53,645 nucleotides of DNA from Candidatus Poribacteria bacterium (GCA_022821725.1 JAJEDB010000090.1:1-53645); one strand, 5' to 3'. Counted from the stretch's first letter, positions 8,303 to 16,906 are shown. The notes: generated by a model not told the origin, from the sequence alone. Made by a program: numbers and translations.

Positions 8303-10033
8303 GTGAGAAACGATGATACTGTATTGATTCAACGCATCCTCGCAGGTGACGCGACTGCCTTTGAGCATCTGGTGAGAAAGTATCAGAAACAGGTACACAC
8401 GCTCGCGTGGCGGAAAATTGGGGATTTCCATATCGCCGAGGATATTACGCAGGAAACCTTCCTGCAAGTCTATCAGAAATTGGAAACCTTGAAGGATCCG
8501 GCGCGCTTTCCAAGATGGCTGTATGTCATTGCGGATCGTCTCTGTATCGCTTGGCTCCGAAAAAACCAACGACACACCGAACCCCTACAAGACACTGACC
8601 TCTCAACAGTAGAGACAGAGGCCTACTCCCAGTATATCGCCACAGAACACGCCAGAACTTTTGCTGAAGCGCGACGCGACTTGGTGGAGGCGCTGCTTGC
8701 GAAACTAAAGGAGAACAACCGGACAACCCTTACCCTTCACTACCTTGAGGGCATGACATACGCAGAGATAAGTAACGTTTTGGGTGTATCCGAAAATACG
8801 GTTAAGAGTCGTCTCCGCCGTGCCCGGCAACACTTAAAACAGTATAAATTCATGGTTCCAGCAGCGTTGGACATCACCGTTGAAGCGGAACGTTGCTCCC
8901 GAAAACATTTGAACGGAGATTTTGGAATGAAATTAACTTTTCAAAAAGATGACCTTTTGTACCCCCTACAGATGCTGCAGGGGCTCGCGGGTGAGCAGGA
9001 TACCTCGCCTATGCCATCAAATGTTCTCATCCGTGCGGAAGGGAACACGGTTGAATGCATAGCGACGGACATGGAAGTCGGCATCAGAATGAAGGTGGAA
9101 GGGACAGTCAGGGAGGAGGGGACAATCACTGTCTCCGCCGAAAAATTGGGCGATATCGTTGAAGGGTGGCCCACTGAGAAACCGATAGACTTGGCAACCA
9201 CGACAGACGGCAAAGTTGAAATCACTTGTGGGAGTGATCTTTACAAAATTGTCGAGCTTGCTGATGCGGAATTTCCACAACTCCCGTCTGTTGATGATGG
9301 AGCCTTGGCGATTGATGGAGAAACCCTGCGGTCTGTCCTTCACAAAACTGAATTTGCTGCATCCACGGATAAAGTTCGGCGGACCTTCCTAAACGGACTC
9401 TATTTTAACCTCTTTGAAGACAGAACGGAAGTCGTTGCTACGAATGGGGTACAGCTCGCCCTTGCCCATTGTGAACCCTTCGGGTTGTCTGAGGATAACG
9501 ATGGGTTTATCGTCCCGCTCAAAGCCGTCAAGGGCATTGAACGAACGTTTGCTGATTCCCCAGAGGTAAGGATTTCACGCGTTGCGAACCAGATTCTTTT
9601 TTCGGATGAGCGCACCACATTGACGGCGCAGTTGGTAGACGGTGAATATCCGAAGTATGAAAAAATCATTCCAGAGTCTCCTAAGATGCGTACAGTTGTG
9701 CAGAAAGAGCCGATTTTGCGTGCGACGCGTCAAATTTCAGCGTTTTCGGATCCGAAATGCCCTGCAATCTGTTTAGAGATAGATGAACAACAGATTCGGG
9801 TTTCGCCGAGGGATTCTGACCCGGATGAGAACCATGAAACGTTAGCGGTGGAGTCCAGCACAGGAAGCATTCGTATCGGCTTTGATGCCCGGATACTGAT
9901 CGAGGCACTCATGCACATTGGAACGGAGTCCTTGGTCATGGAGTTCACCGGTGAGTTGAAACCTGTCATTTTTAGACCGATAGGTGAAGACGGACATATC
10001 TGTCTCATCATGCCGATGCTCTTGAAGTCCTAA
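8303..10033 (+). CDS. ECF sigma factor fused to DNA polymerase III beta clamp
   Basis: 576 aa. Residues 1-190 form an ECF sigma: region 2 with AEDITQETFLQVYQKL and region 4 with MTYAEISNVLGVSENTVKSR. From about residue 209 a complete DnaN-like sliding clamp follows. It begins MKLTFQKDDLLYPLQM, contains YFNLFEDRTEVVATNGVQLA and TAQLVDGEYPKYEKIIP, and ends HICLIMPMLLKS, matching the DnaN terminus (xYVVMPMRL). GTG 8303 is preferred (GGAG 7 nt upstream, matching GTG of the paralogue at 17945); TTG 8300 is possible. An in-frame RBS (CGGAG 8914-8918) and ATG (8927) at the junction could also yield a separate clamp. Followed after 20 nt by an ABC-2 permease. I know of no characterised sigma-clamp fusion. 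Confidence 0.85.
   Translation: MRNDDTVLIQRILAGDATAFEHLVRKYQKQVHTLAWRKIGDFHIAEDITQETFLQVYQKLETLKDPARFPRWLYVIADRLCIAWLRKNQRHTEPLQDTDLSTVETEAYSQYIATEHARTFAEARRDLVEALLAKLKENNRTTLTLHYLEGMTYAEISNVLGVSENTVKSRLRRARQHLKQYKFMVPAALDITVEAERCSRKHLNGDFGMKLTFQKDDLLYPLQMLQGLAGEQDTSPMPSNVLIRAEGNTVECIATDMEVGIRMKVEGTVREEGTITVSAEKLGDIVEGWPTEKPIDLATTTDGKVEITCGSDLYKIVELADAEFPQLPSVDDGALAIDGETLRSVLHKTEFAASTDKVRRTFLNGLYFNLFEDRTEVVATNGVQLALAHCEPFGLSEDNDGFIVPLKAVKGIERTFADSPEVRISRVANQILFSDERTTLTAQLVDGEYPKYEKIIPESPKMRTVVQKEPILRATRQISAFSDPKCPAICLEIDEQQIRVSPRDSDPDENHETLAVESSTGSIRIGFDARILIEALMHIGTESLVMEFTGELKPVIFRPIGEDGHICLIMPMLLKS
8914..8929 (+). promoter_or_regulatory. Internal RBS and ATG at the sigma/clamp junction
   Basis: CGGAG (8914-8918), 8 nt, then ATG 8927-8929 in the frame of the fusion. 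The ATG is exactly the DnaN N-terminal Met (MKLTF). Comparable sites occur at the junctions of the other two fusions (14434-14447, 18530-18544). Confidence 0.5.
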
Positions 10034-10053
10034 ACATCTCCTAAGGAAAAACG

Positions 10054-11616
10054 ATGTTACAAACGCTGATACACCAAGAGCTCCTGGGGCATCTGATGAG
10101 TGCGCGTTTTTTTGCTGCGGTCATCATTACCCTGCTGCTTGTTGTTGCCAATACGTTTGTCTTAATTGGTGCGCATGAAGAACGTCTCGCCGACTATAAT
10201 CAGAAAGAAGCCGTGAATCGCGAGGCGGTCGATGCAACCCCCACCTATTCGATCTTAAAGTTAAAGGTTCAACGTCCTCCGAACCCCTTAAGCCTCTTTA
10301 GTGCCGGCTTAGAAACGCGTTTTGGTAGCGACCTTGACATAGCGTTTGACAGTGTGCCAGTCCTCTCAAACCCGATAGTTGATGTCAGACCTGAGGAAGA
10401 ACAGTGGGCATTTGGCAGCGTCCCGTCCCTTTCAAGTCCAGGGGCACCGCTTGGTATAAATAACCCATATCTGCATCTCTTTTCACAGATAGATCTTATC
10501 TTTGTTTTTCAGGTTGTGTTGAGTCTGATCGCCCTGCTTTTCGCTTATGACGCGATTGCTGGAGATTGGGAGACGGGCACCTTGCGTTTGGTGCTTTCAC
10601 ATCCCATCGGGCGAGGAAGTGTGCTGTTTGCCAAATATATTGCGGCGATGGTTTGCCTGCTACTCCCCGTGTTGATGAGTTTATTACTCACACTGATTCA
10701 GTGCTCCTTCGCACGCTCCGTGCAATTCGGTGGAGACGATTTTCTGCGAATTGGTGGTATTGTTTTGACGACAATCGTCTATCTGTCGGTTTTCTATCTG
10801 ATCGGTCTGCTCGTTTCCACAATAACCCGGCGTGCCGCTACATCCCTGATGCTCTGTATGTTTTTATGGGTAATTTTGGTGATCGTCTATCCAAATTGGA
10901 GTCGATTTGCCCTAAATCCAGAGGGGGACATACGTGCAGAAAAGAGATCCGCCGAGCAGCAGATAGCGCAAATTCGGGAAAAGGCGGATAGAGAACGACA
11001 CCGGTTTTTAGCCAATAGTCCGCTGAAAGGAGAACCTCCGATATTTTCAGAGTCTGAAGCGTTTCCAGGTCTCTTTAGTGGATCCGGATATTTCTTCCTT
11101 GGGGACTTCCCTCGGGTTAACCTTGAACTGAAAGATACAGCGCACCCTTTAGTGCCACACTTGCACCGTTATTATGAATTCGCCGCACCCCTGCAAATCC
11201 GGAATGCCGAGGAGGTCGGTTTCGTCGGCCAGCGGTTAGTAACACAGACCACCCTCCGGCAAGCACGCTGGGATGAACGTCTCATGAAGCTCAGTCCTGC
11301 GAGTCTCTACACGTTTGCTACTGCCGCATGGGCAGGCACCGATTTAGCCAGCATGGCGGATTATATCCAAACCGCCCAGGCGTATCGCCGCACCCTCATT
11401 GACACCTTTCATGAGAGAGACGCGTTCGCCAGCCAACAGTGGTTTGCCCCAAATCAAGGGGATATAGACTGGTCGATTTTGCCTCGTTTTCACTTTGAGC
11501 GAGCAGAAGTTGGCATCAACGCGCAGCGCGCCCTGCCTGAGTTGTTTTTACTGTTATGCACCAATATCGTCCTATTCATGGCAACATTTCTGATTTTTAT
11601 CAAAGTTGAAGTATAG
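10054..11616 (+). CDS. ABC-2 type permease
   Basis: 520 aa. An N-terminal helix (FFAAVIITLLLVVANTFVLI) is followed by a large extracytoplasmic region and then a core of helices containing the ABC-2 hallmark ALLFAYDAIAGDWETGTLRLVLSHPI-like sequence at about residue 160. A second long soluble loop (residues 285-480) and a last helix LFLLLCTNIVLFMATFLIFI follow. This layout matches the ABC-2/DUF3526 group of gliding- or export-related permeases. It starts 20 nt after the sigma-clamp stop, with AAGGA as RBS, so it is probably co-transcribed. No ATPase gene is near. It is a paralogue of the next gene. Confidence 0.75.
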   Translation: MLQTLIHQELLGHLMSARFFAAVIITLLLVVANTFVLIGAHEERLADYNQKEAVNREAVDATPTYSILKLKVQRPPNPLSLFSAGLETRFGSDLDIAFDSVPVLSNPIVDVRPEEEQWAFGSVPSLSSPGAPLGINNPYLHLFSQIDLIFVFQVVLSLIALLFAYDAIAGDWETGTLRLVLSHPIGRGSVLFAKYIAAMVCLLLPVLMSLLLTLIQCSFARSVQFGGDDFLRIGGIVLTTIVYLSVFYLIGLLVSTITRRAATSLMLCMFLWVILVIVYPNWSRFALNPEGDIRAEKRSAEQQIAQIREKADRERHRFLANSPLKGEPPIFSESEAFPGLFSGSGYFFLGDFPRVNLELKDTAHPLVPHLHRYYEFAAPLQIRNAEEVGFVGQRLVTQTTLRQARWDERLMKLSPASLYTFATAAWAGTDLASMADYIQTAQAYRRTLIDTFHERDAFASQQWFAPNQGDIDWSILPRFHFERAEVGINAQRALPELFLLLCTNIVLFMATFLIFIKVEV

Positions 11617-11757
11617 AATAGTTGGTGGACTTCAGCTATCGGTTTTTAGTCAGTTTGGAGATTAGGTGCAACCGACGACTCAAGGCACGTAAGCCCAATC
11701 AGCGGGCGAGCTGGATATACGGAGAGAATCGTTCATCCCGCAACTGCTCTAATCGAA

Positions 11758-11777
11758 CCGCAAGGAATAGTAAAAAG
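11758..11777 (+). promoter_or_regulatory. CCGCAAGG leader motif (copy 1)
   Basis: CCGCAAGGAATAGTAAAAAG directly before ATG 11778. This is a member of the dispersed leader motif described for atpA and atpD. Confidence 0.6.
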
Positions 11778-13229
11778 ATGATTTGGCATATTGTCACACG
11801 TGAACTTTTAGACCATCTCACGAGTCTCCGCTTCGCCTTAACGACGTTCATCTTCGTGGCACTAATGGTAACCAACGCCGTTGTGCATCTGCAGACCCAT
11901 CCCGAACGGGTTCGGAAGTATTCGGAGAAGGTTAACGCCTCTCAGACCGAGTTGAAATCCCGAACGGAGTTATATGCGCTACTGCAAAAGGGTCCCGGTA
12001 AACTTTACAAACGTCCCTCATCCCTCGCCTTCATTGCGGATGGTGGGGAGGCGTTGCTAACGGACGAAAGCGTGAGTGGTGGTTTCTGGCGGCTATACGA
12101 TCTTAGCTATATTTGGTCGTTGGGCGTTCCACGTCTGAATATGGAGGCGATCAGCAATCTTCGTCCCACTGCCACGGCGATAGATTGGGTGTTTATCATC
12201 ACGTATCTGCTCTCTTTCATTCCGCTCCTGTTTACCTTTGACGCGCTCTCTGGGGAACGGGAACGCGGGACGCTGCGGCTGTGTCTTGCCAATTCGATTT
12301 CGCGCTCTATCCTATTGATGGGTAAGTTCTTTGGTTCCCTCATCACTGTCCTCATCGCCTTCTATTGTGCCGTGTTGTTGAATCTCGCCATCATTTCTAC
12401 GGAAAGTTGGACGCAGCTCAGCGGCGCAGACTGGGGACGTTTGGGACTCATTGTGCTGATTGCTTCTTGCTATGCTGGTATCTTCGTTGCAATTGGGCTT
12501 ATCATCTCGGCGATGACACGAGAAAGTCGGTTAAGTCTCGTTCTCCTATTGCTCATCTGGGTGACTGTTGTGGTGTTTATGCCATCAACCCTCGGCACGC
12601 TCTCCACAAGATGGATGCCTCCGATTCAAACGCACCATCAATTTCAGAGGGCAAAAGGGGCTGCCATTGACCAAATTAGGAGCGATTTCCTGAATAAAAG
12701 GGAAGTTTTAAGAGAACACCGTCAATCGGCAGAAACCTCGCAGAAAGAAGTGGCAGGGGTGGACACTTCAGAATTAGAGATACAGCGGGAGTTGGTCAGC
12801 AAAGACATGGAGATTCGAGAACGGTTGAGCCGCCAGCATCTCGCGGCGCAAAGTGCGCAAGTCTTGCACGCAAGACGGATAACCCGATGTTCTCCTGCGG
12901 CGATTGTCCAATACGCGCTTGAATCCATGGCAGGCACAGGCTTTAATCGTCATTTACAATTCTTAGAACACTGCCGTCTTCATATCCGACAGTTCCGAAA
13001 CTTTATTGTTGAAATGGATCGGGCGGATTCAGAAAGCCTTCATTTCGTTGGTGTCCGAAGAGGCATGTCGGAAAAATCTGTCTCGCCAGAGGCTATTCCG
13101 GTATTTGAGGATAAGTTAACTTTTCAAGATACCCTCAATCCTGCAATAATGGATATACTGCTGCTGGTTTTATTGCTTGGTGGAGTGCTTTCAGGGGCGT
13201 TCCTTGTTTTTCTGCGTTCGGAAGTATAA
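11778..13229 (+). CDS. ABC-2 type permease (second)
   Basis: 483 aa. The open frame extends upstream to 11622, but that part has no family similarity. ATG 11778 gives MIWHIVTRELLDHLTSLRFA, which aligns with the start of the gene at 10054 (MLQTLIHQELLGHLMSARFF), and it follows the CCGCAAGG leader. The same layout is seen: N-terminal helix, soluble segment, helices around LLFTFDALSGERERGTLRLCLANSI, a coiled-coil-like soluble loop (residues 290-390) and a C-terminal helix. It could form a heterodimer with the preceding permease. No ATPase nearby; substrate unknown. Confidence 0.75.
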   Translation: MIWHIVTRELLDHLTSLRFALTTFIFVALMVTNAVVHLQTHPERVRKYSEKVNASQTELKSRTELYALLQKGPGKLYKRPSSLAFIADGGEALLTDESVSGGFWRLYDLSYIWSLGVPRLNMEAISNLRPTATAIDWVFIITYLLSFIPLLFTFDALSGERERGTLRLCLANSISRSILLMGKFFGSLITVLIAFYCAVLLNLAIISTESWTQLSGADWGRLGLIVLIASCYAGIFVAIGLIISAMTRESRLSLVLLLLIWVTVVVFMPSTLGTLSTRWMPPIQTHHQFQRAKGAAIDQIRSDFLNKREVLREHRQSAETSQKEVAGVDTSELEIQRELVSKDMEIRERLSRQHLAAQSAQVLHARRITRCSPAAIVQYALESMAGTGFNRHLQFLEHCRLHIRQFRNFIVEMDRADSESLHFVGVRRGMSEKSVSPEAIPVFEDKLTFQDTLNPAIMDILLLVLLLGGVLSGAFLVFLRSEV

Positions 13230-13270
13230 GTTACCGTGAGAGGTGCAGTAAAAAAATCATGTGATTAACT

Positions 13271-13327
13271 TTTTTTAAACCGCTTCCCGAAAAAGCCTAC
13301 TCTTTAAGTTAAGGAAAGTTAAAATCA
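13271..13327 (+). repeat. Duplicated leader, copy 1
   Basis: Starts TTTTTTAAACCGCTTCCCGA and continues with AAAAGCCTACTCTTTAAG and TTAAAATCAA. The same order occurs at 13801-13850 just upstream of the sigma-FtsZ gene. The two copies are 530 nt apart in direct orientation and enclose the DUF433 gene. Confidence 0.6.
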
Positions 13328-13361
13328 ATAACAAGCGAGAAATACCGCGAGGCATATCGTC

Positions 13362-13574
13362 TCATCGTCGGTGAAGAACTGTAGCAGAAGCGTACGCGAA
13401 ACAGGCGCGGATATCAGTTTCAGTTAAGTAGGGGAAATCGTCAAGAACTTCCTCGACTGTCATTCCTGAGGCAAGGTACTCGAAAATATCGTAGACGGTG
13501 ATTCGCATCCCTCGAATACAAGGCTGTCCGCTGCGCTTGCCCGGTTCAAAGGTTATAATGTCCATGTAATTCAT
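13362..13574 (-). CDS. DUF433 small protein (VapB-like antitoxin family)
   Basis: 70 aa. Seen: MNYMDIITFEPGKRSGQPCI followed by RGMRITVYDIFEYLASGMTVEEVLDDFPYLT, the DUF433 core, which in the family forms a small HTH and is often an antitoxin for DUF5615/PIN toxins. AGGAG precedes ATG 13574. No toxin partner follows, so it is an orphan. It is the only minus-strand gene in the first 32 kb apart from the transposase end, and it lies between two direct copies of the sigma-FtsZ leader, suggesting insertion. DNA between 13575 and 13800 shows nothing else that I can support. Confidence 0.75.
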   Translation of the reverse strand: MNYMDIITFEPGKRSGQPCIRGMRITVYDIFEYLASGMTVEEVLDDFPYLTETDIRACFAYASATVLHRR

Positions 13575-13800
13575 TTTGTCTCCTTTGATGGAGTTTTTTG
13601 CGTATTGATGCCTGTACCAGTTGTCGTTTGGATAATCGCTTGAAATGCGATGCTTTGCGTTTCACACCTCGTGACCAAGGTTGTCAGCATACTTGATTTA
13701 ACCACTTCTGATTTACGTCTTCATATAGTAGTATACCGCCAACGCGGGTTTCCTGCAAGAAAAACGGATAGGTCAATTCTTAAAATGGTCCGAACTTTAC

Positions 13801-13850
13801 TTTTTTAAACCGCCTTCCGAAAAAGTCCACTCTTTAAGGTTAAAATCAAG
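13801..13850 (+). repeat. Duplicated leader, copy 2 (upstream of sigma-FtsZ)
   Basis: Second copy of the 13271 leader. It ends 13 nt before the ATG of the sigma-FtsZ gene and flows into its RBS (AAGAGGAAAC). Preceding GAACTTTAC (13792-13800) may be part of a -35 region. Confidence 0.55.
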
Positions 13851-13862
13851 AGGAAACTGTTT

Positions 13863-15092
13863 ATGCGATACGATCTATCAACGCACACCCTTTTAACAGA
13901 TGAGGAACTCATTCGACTGGCACAAGCCGGTGATGAGTTGGCATTTTCAGAACTGATGTCGCGTTATAGTTCACGCATTTGGAGAGTGATTATCGCAAAT
14001 TCGAGACAACCCCGCGATGCTGAAGAGATTCTCATGGATGTCTGGAGAGCCGTCTGGGAGAATATCAGCAAACTGCGGCGTGTTGAGAGTTTTGGTGGCT
14101 GGTTGCGTCGTATTGCTTACAACGCTTGCAAGCGATACTACGCTTCTCCGCACCATTCAAAGGGCGAAATTCCTTCCGATTCTACCGATCTAAGGGATCG
14201 CATTGATCAGGGGGCAGTCGCGCGTTTCAGGGAAACGGAACTCTACGACGCTATAAGGGAAGCCGTGCATCATCTCCCGGATAAAGTGCGCCGCGTTGCG
14301 GTCCTATACTATCTGGAATTGTGGGATGTCAAGGAGATCCACACTGAACTCGGATTGGCGATAGGCACAATCAAGACCAAATTAAGACAGACACGTGAAC
14401 TCTTACGCAAGGAGTTCGGTGTCGAACCTGAAAGAGGGAGAACCATGTCATCTAAACGGGAAAAATCCGAACGCATTCACACCAGAGTCAAGGTTATTGG
14501 TGTCGGTGGAGCCGGCGGCAATGCCGTTAAACGAATGATTGAAGGCGGTTTGACGGACATTGAATTTTATACCGTGAATACAGACCAGCAAGCACTCGAT
14601 AAGCACCCTGAAGCAACACCGGTGCAGATCGGTGCTAATACTACCCAAGGACTTGGATGTGGCGCGAACCCAGAGATAGGTAGAAGAGCCGCTGAAGAGG
14701 ACAGGGAAACGCTCAACGCCATCGTTGCGGATGCTGATATTGTCTTCGTTATAGCCGGTATGGGCGGCGGAACAGGAGCGGGTGCTTCGCCTCTGATTGC
14801 ATCTCTCGCTCAAGCACAAGGTGCTTTGGCTGTAGGTGTTGTGACCTGTCCATTCAACTTTGAGGGTCAACGTCGCGCTGAACAAGCGAAACGTTCGCTA
14901 CAGGAAATTCAAGAGAATGCTGATTCTGTCGTTGTCGTGCAAAACCAGCAGTTGCTCGATTCGATAGAGCAGCAGCAGAAACTGTCAATGACAATACGCG
15001 AGGCGTTCCATCTCAGCGATGAGACGCTGCACCGAAGTGTTGAAAGAAGCATATCGGAATTTCATGCCAGCCCCACGCGGAGTATCACTTAG
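13863..15092 (+). CDS. ECF sigma factor fused to a truncated FtsZ GTPase domain
   Basis: 409 aa. Residues 1-194 are an ECF sigma (region 2 AEEILMDVWRAVWENI; region 4 WDVKEIHTELGLAIGTIKTKL). From residue 195 an FtsZ-like domain follows: VKVIGVGGAGGNAVKRM (209-225), YTVNTDQQAL, the tubulin signature GGGTGAG (301-307), and FNFEGQRRAEQAKRSLQEI. It stops at residue 409, before the T7 loop (NxDFADV) and C-terminal domain, so it should bind GTP but lacks the residues FtsZ uses to activate hydrolysis in the next subunit. An in-frame RBS and ATG (14434-14447) sit exactly at the junction. A MacB-type permease follows after 56 nt. A GTP-responsive or FtsZ-binding regulator is possible but unproven. Confidence 0.85.
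   Translation: MRYDLSTHTLLTDEELIRLAQAGDELAFSELMSRYSSRIWRVIIANSRQPRDAEEILMDVWRAVWENISKLRRVESFGGWLRRIAYNACKRYYASPHHSKGEIPSDSTDLRDRIDQGAVARFRETELYDAIREAVHHLPDKVRRVAVLYYLELWDVKEIHTELGLAIGTIKTKLRQTRELLRKEFGVEPERGRTMSSKREKSERIHTRVKVIGVGGAGGNAVKRMIEGGLTDIEFYTVNTDQQALDKHPEATPVQIGANTTQGLGCGANPEIGRRAAEEDRETLNAIVADADIVFVIAGMGGGTGAGASPLIASLAQAQGALAVGVVTCPFNFEGQRRAEQAKRSLQEIQENADSVVVVQNQQLLDSIEQQQKLSMTIREAFHLSDETLHRSVERSISEFHASPTRSIT
14434..14447 (+). promoter_or_regulatory. Internal RBS and ATG at the sigma/FtsZ junction
   Basis: GAGGGAG (14434-14440), 4 nt, then ATG 14445-14447, in frame with both parts. It could produce a free FtsZ-half of 215 aa starting MSSKREKSERIHTRVKVIG. Confidence 0.55.
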
Positions 15093-15148
15093 TTTTCTCG
15101 GGCCGTGCAAGAAAACAAAGATAAGGAGAATATCTCTACAGACTTCCA

Positions 15149-16432
15149 ATGCGTTTCCTTGAAAGCATTTCCGTTGGTATGAGAGCACTTCTCGCAAATA
15201 AACTGCGTTCTTTGCTGACAACGCTTGGCATTATTATCGGTATTGCATCTGTACTTGCTATGATTGCTATCGGTGATGGTGCCAAAGAGATTATTCTTGA
15301 GGATATTCAAAAACTCGGCGGGCTGAACACCTTCACACTTTACCGCGTTTCTACTAAATTAGTAGGTAACCGCCGCGTACCGATTCGGAGCAAGGAACAC
15401 TTTACCTATGCTGATGTCTTGGCAATTGAAGCAACATGTCCATCTGTGAAGGGGACTACCCCGCGTCTGCCAGCCTTTTCGCGAGTGCTCGTTCTTGCTG
15501 AAGATGGTTCAAACGTGCGTGCTGGCTATTACGGGGTCGATGAAAACTACATCAGATTGATGAAATGGGACTTACAAGCAGGACGGTTCATCTCAGAAAA
15601 TGATGTTGATAAGGCAATGAAAGTTGCTGTTATCGGATCGAGTGTGGCCACCGGGCTTTTTGGAGGTGCATCGCCACTCGGTAAAGAAATAAAAATTGGA
15701 AGTACCAGTAACCAATATAAGCATACACGTCGCACCGAAAGATTTACTGTCATTGGCACGCTTATCCCCCGCGGACGAAATCTGAAGTTCGGCACGAATT
15801 ACGATGAACAGATCTTTATTCCCGTGACGACGATGCAACAACGATTTACTGGCGACGACACAATTTTGCAGATTGTCGTTCATGCATCTACCGTAGAGGC
15901 AGTTCCCAAAGCCATTGAGGAAGTTAAAGCGGTTATTCGCAACCGCCACCGAAACGAAGACGACTTCTTCCGCATCTTTGAGGTGCGAGCAAGGTTAGGA
16001 AGCCTCTTGAAAATCAGCACTGTGCTAAAGATCGCATTGGGCAGTATCGCTGGGTTTTCACTTCTTGTGGGTGGCATCGGTATTATGAACATGATGCTGG
16101 TAGCGGTCGGGGAACGCACACGCGAAATCGGCTTGTACAAGGTACTCGGTGCCAAAAATTCTGATATCCTGCTGCAATTTTTAAGTGAATCTGTTAGTTT
16201 GTGTAGTATCGGTGGGTTACTTGGCGTTGGACTGGGTGTCTTTGCAGGTAAGGGAATGGCACATCTTGCTGTGAGAATAGTGAAAGTCGTTCCTGCATGG
16301 CCCGCGGTGTTCTCCACGCAGTGGATGTTAATATCGGTTTCCTTCTCCGCAGTGCTTGGCATCTGTTTCGGGCTGTACCCTGCTGTAAAAGCCATGCGGC
16401 TGTCACCGATTGAGGCATTGCGTGCGGAGTGA
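15149..16432 (+). CDS. MacB/FtsX-type ABC permease (paralogue 2)
   Basis: 427 aa, closely similar over its whole length to the gene at 6646: MRFLESISVGMRALLANKLR, then SLLTTLGIIIGIASVLAMIAIGDGAK, a periplasmic region, and the FtsX helices GFSLLVGGIGIMNMMLVAV, GERTREIGLYKVLGAKNSD. RBS AAGGAG lies unusually far (20 nt) upstream. It follows the sigma-FtsZ gene, so co-expression is likely. No ATPase partner nearby. Immediately after its stop the same frame continues into a DUF5916 remnant. Confidence 0.85.
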   Translation: MRFLESISVGMRALLANKLRSLLTTLGIIIGIASVLAMIAIGDGAKEIILEDIQKLGGLNTFTLYRVSTKLVGNRRVPIRSKEHFTYADVLAIEATCPSVKGTTPRLPAFSRVLVLAEDGSNVRAGYYGVDENYIRLMKWDLQAGRFISENDVDKAMKVAVIGSSVATGLFGGASPLGKEIKIGSTSNQYKHTRRTERFTVIGTLIPRGRNLKFGTNYDEQIFIPVTTMQQRFTGDDTILQIVVHASTVEAVPKAIEEVKAVIRNRHRNEDDFFRIFEVRARLGSLLKISTVLKIALGSIAGFSLLVGGIGIMNMMLVAVGERTREIGLYKVLGAKNSDILLQFLSESVSLCSIGGLLGVGLGVFAGKGMAHLAVRIVKVVPAWPAVFSTQWMLISVSFSAVLGICFGLYPAVKAMRLSPIEALRAE

Positions 16433-16453
16433 ACTAAAGACAAAAGAATTAAA

Positions 16454-16708
16454 ACCATCGCAGGACTCTCCTCGCAAATCCAGTGGCACTTTGAGAGACG
16501 TTATCAACAGATATTCACCCTCACTTATGATTTCAGTCCCGCCTTAAGTCTCGGCAGTCGCCTCATCTGGCAAGTAGAAGGCATTAATATCTACTTCGCA
16601 TTGCGCCGTTCTGGCTATGCCGGCACCGATTTTTTCATCATCCTCGGAGATCCGAATGCTTCGGAATTCAAGCAGCGTTTCGTTGCTAAAGTGATCCGCG
16701 CATTTTAA
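16454..16708 (+). pseudogene. DUF5916 C-terminal remnant
   Basis: About 80 codons without a start. They read SSQIQWHFERRYQQIFTLTY, then DFSPALSLGSRLIWQ, FALRRSGYAGTDFFIILGDP and KQRFVAKVIRAF-stop. They match the last 80 residues of the intact protein at 2914 at most positions. The remnant follows the permease stop in the same frame. It marks the end of a second copy of the 2.9-5.1 kb block and is followed, like the intact gene, by the TGCAACT-N13-TTTGTAGTA motif. Confidence 0.8.
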
Positions 16709-16804
16709 ACCTCTTCATATTTCCACTGCCGAATCTCCCCAAAAAGCATTTTGTGGCATTCCTGCCTTATAATGAGAGTACCATCGTTTTCAAATAAAAA
16801 AAAA

Positions 16805-16833
16805 TGCAACTGTTTTGGAACTCGTTTGTAGTA
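16805..16833 (+). promoter_or_regulatory. ECF-like promoter motif, class 2 (copy C)
   Basis: TGCAACT-N13-TTTGTAGTA followed by ACGATAACCTC, as in copy B (5067). An 8-bp inverted repeat GTTGAAAC (16857-16864)/GTTTCAAC (16882-16889) lies just downstream and may be an operator. Confidence 0.5.
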
Positions 16834-16906
16834 ACGATAACCTCAAAAGGCACGGCGTTGAAACATAATTGAGTTCATTTGGTTTCAACACCCTTTTTGA
16901 AAATAA

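Noticed and set aside
11622..11777. N-terminal extension of the second ABC-2 permease
   Set aside because: Its residues are not membrane-like or homologous to the paralogue; the paralogue and the leader motif both point to ATG 11778.
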